Source: SZUA-442 sp963753185 | GTDB lineage: Bacteria > Actinomycetota > Acidimicrobiia > Spongiisociales > UBA5794 | NCBI GenBank assembly: GCA_963753185.1 | Contig: CAVWBO010000007.1 | Location: 2,170,001-2,234,000 of the forward strand | DNA length: 64,000 nucleotides | Reading direction: 5' to 3' | Shown here: in pieces, positions 62,695 to 64,000 of the stretch | Layout of the letters: each line of letters starts with the position of its first letter | Numbering within the stretch: the stretch's first letter is position 1 | Made by a program: the position numbers and the translations under genes | Notes under the pieces: model-generated | The model's input: the letters and a program-made list of their open reading frames with translations, nothing else | What the model was told of the DNA's origin: nothing | Database searches by the model: none

Positions 62695-64000
62695 TCAGGT
62701 CGGAGTGGGGCCGGGCGGTGGATCTGGGGCCGGTGGCGGTGGCGCCGGTGGTTCCTCGTCGACCTCGATCGGCGCGTTGTACGTGTGGGTCCATGACTCG
62801 ATCGTCGCGGTGCCGTTGGCGTACGTGATCGATCGGTATACCGTCGCCTTCCCACCAAGACTCGGCGTGACCGCTTCACCCGTGAGCCATGTCCCAACGG
62901 ACCGACCCTCGTTGTTCCCGATCAGGCGAACCGTGACCGAGGTATCCGAGTGCTCGGTGTCGATGGTGACCGGGTAGGCCGTGTCGTTGCGGAACACGAC
63001 GTCAGGACCCGGATATCCCAGCGTCGCCTCCCTGACCACCGGGTATCGGGTGAAGTACAGCGAATGCGGTCGGTGGGAGACGTCGTCGTACGCGCCGAAG
63101 AAGATGGCGTTGTAGAGGGTCGTCGCGAACTGTGACGTCCCGCCACCGATGTTCGCAGGGTGGTCGCAGCAGTAGAGCTCGCCACCGATGATCGCACCGG
63201 CAGCGACATAGCCCTTCTCCTCGGTTCTCTGGCCCACGTGGTCGTTGAGGCTGAACGTCTCCCCCGGTTGGACGACGACGCCGTCGGTCGCATCCGCGAT
63301 CAGCTGGATGTTGATGTTCCTCGCCTGTCCGGCCGGATGGAAGGTGGTGTACTCCGACACCACGAACACGTCGTGTCGGGGCGCTTGATCCCCTCCAGGG
63401 AGTTCACCGAAGGCTCCGGCAATCGGCTCGAACCGGTGGTTGCCGTAGACATGGGAGAGGTTCGCCCCGCCGCTCGAGAGGTCGTTCCTGAGGTAGAACG
63501 TCGTGTTCGACGGTCTAAACAGGCCGAGGGTGTCGCCGCTGATCCCGTCCCAGGAGCCCGCCAGGACCACGTCACCGGGGTCGCCATACAAGAACCTGAG
63601 GTCGTCTCCACCGCCAGCGAGACTGTTCTTGAGATAGACGGTCCCGTCGAGTGTTCGGCGCATCCCGAAGGTGTCGACGCCATCTCCGTCGAAGTCCCCC
63701 ACGAACGGCTCATCCGAGGGGTTCCCGAATTCGAAGTCGATGTCAGCCGCACCGAGGCCGGCGTCTTCCGACCCGAGGGCGTTGATCACGAAGAAGCGCC
63801 CCTCCCCCGGTCGGTACAGGGACACCGTGTCGCACCCGTCGCCGTTGAAGTCCCCCGCCAGCGGGATGTCGCCGGGATTGCCGAAGAAGAAGGACACGTC
63901 GGCGACTCCCTGTGAGTTCGAGTTCCGCAGGTACACGTACCCGTCCGATCGGCGATACAGGCCGGGTGTGTCCACGCCGTCACAGTCCCAGTCGCCCGTG
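62695..64000 (-). CDS. VanW-domain protein with FG-GAP/VCBS-like repeats, partial
   Basis: The frame is open to base 64000, so the start lies outside. Reading inwards there are at least four repeats of about 45-50 residues with D-x-D-x-D-G-type loops (AGDFNGDGCDTVSLYRPG; VGDFDGDGVDTFGMRR; AGSWDGISGDTLGLFRPS). A VanW domain follows (PGETFSLNDHVGQRTEEKGY, ANIGGGTSQFATTLYNAIFF). A short region and a Pro-rich tail end the chain. The repeats look calcium-binding and extracellular. VanW is of unknown function and was first named in vancomycin clusters. The neighbours give no further clue. Confidence 0.85.
   Translation of the reverse strand, partial: TGDWDCDGVDTPGLYRRSDGYVYLRNSNSQGVADVSFFFGNPGDIPLAGDFNGDGCDTVSLYRPGEGRFFVINALGSEDAGLGAADIDFEFGNPSDEPFVGDFDGDGVDTFGMRRTLDGTVYLKNSLAGGGDDLRFLYGDPGDVVLAGSWDGISGDTLGLFRPSNTTFYLRNDLSSGGANLSHVYGNHRFEPIAGAFGELPGGDQAPRHDVFVVSEYTTFHPAGQARNINIQLIADATDGVVVQPGETFSLNDHVGQRTEEKGYVAAGAIIGGELYCCDHPANIGGGTSQFATTLYNAIFFGAYDDVSHRPHSLYFTRYPVVREATLGYPGPDVVFRNDTAYPVTIDTEHSDTSVTVRLIGNNEGRSVGTWLTGEAVTPSLGGKATVYRSITYANGTATIESWTHTYNAPIEVDEEPPAPPPPAPDPPPGPTPT

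Overview
The window is high-GC, gene-dense DNA from an actinomycete-type bacterium. It lacks a marker gene that would fix the taxon. Several features suggest an uncultured Actinomycetota close to Acidimicrobiia: a MurA with Asp in place of the fosfomycin-target Cys, a DUF222-HNH (13E12-type) gene, NiSOD with its maturation protease, lipoproteins with long Thr-rich linkers, a VanW protein with VCBS-like repeats, and a recurring promoter style in which a TANNNT -10 box lies 6-9 nt before the start codon (leaderless transcripts). That taxonomic call is inference.

Layout. 1-5.2 kb is a stress or dormancy-like cluster: a baeRF-type protein (cut by the left edge), a PPOX/F420-type flavoprotein, a tandem universal stress protein and a P2-type cation ATPase. 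5.2-6.3 kb is a decayed integration scar: an orphan MazF-like toxin, a broken antitoxin, an integrase tail, and a 35-bp direct repeat of the 3' half of tRNA-Glu, followed by tRNA-Glu(CTC) and tRNA-Gln(CTG). 6.3-38.6 kb is mostly housekeeping: gltX, ilvE, serA, ppc, gatCAB (so tRNA-Gln is probably charged by transamidation), dapC-dapD-dapE, ligA, cysteine desulfurase-mnmA, meaB, an NFU protein, murA-spoIID. Small lipoproteins, hydrolases and membrane proteins are interspersed.

42.5-48.8 kb is the most striking region, a bacterial microcompartment (BMC) operon. A HTH gene is divergent from RpiB-like isomerase, DeoC (DERA), BMC-T, BMC-H, BMC-P, CoA-acylating aldehyde dehydrogenase, BMC-T, BMC-P, BMC-P and a small lipoprotein. 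The signature enzymes and shell proteins match the sugar-phosphate-utilizing (SPU) class, and the shell resembles the Haliangium ochraceum shell as I remember it. All three enzymes carry N-terminal amphipathic extensions that look like encapsulation peptides. The likely chemistry is deoxyribose-5-phosphate to glyceraldehyde-3-phosphate plus acetaldehyde, then acetaldehyde to acetyl-CoA inside the shell. No alcohol dehydrogenase, phosphotransacylase or kinase is present in the locus, and the RpiB has Asp where the classic catalytic Cys sits. A second, ordinary RpiB and a 6-phosphogluconolactonase lie nearby at 39.4 and 41.4 kb.

48.8-62.7 kb holds a two-pair ABC-2 transporter operon, murJ, the divergent sodN/sodX pair (sodN has an altered nickel hook), a flippase-like protein, a DUF3048 lipoprotein, an amidase, and korA-korB. 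korA carries an apparent +1 frameshift. The right edge cuts a VanW-domain protein. I could run no searches; family names rest on motif recognition and gene context.
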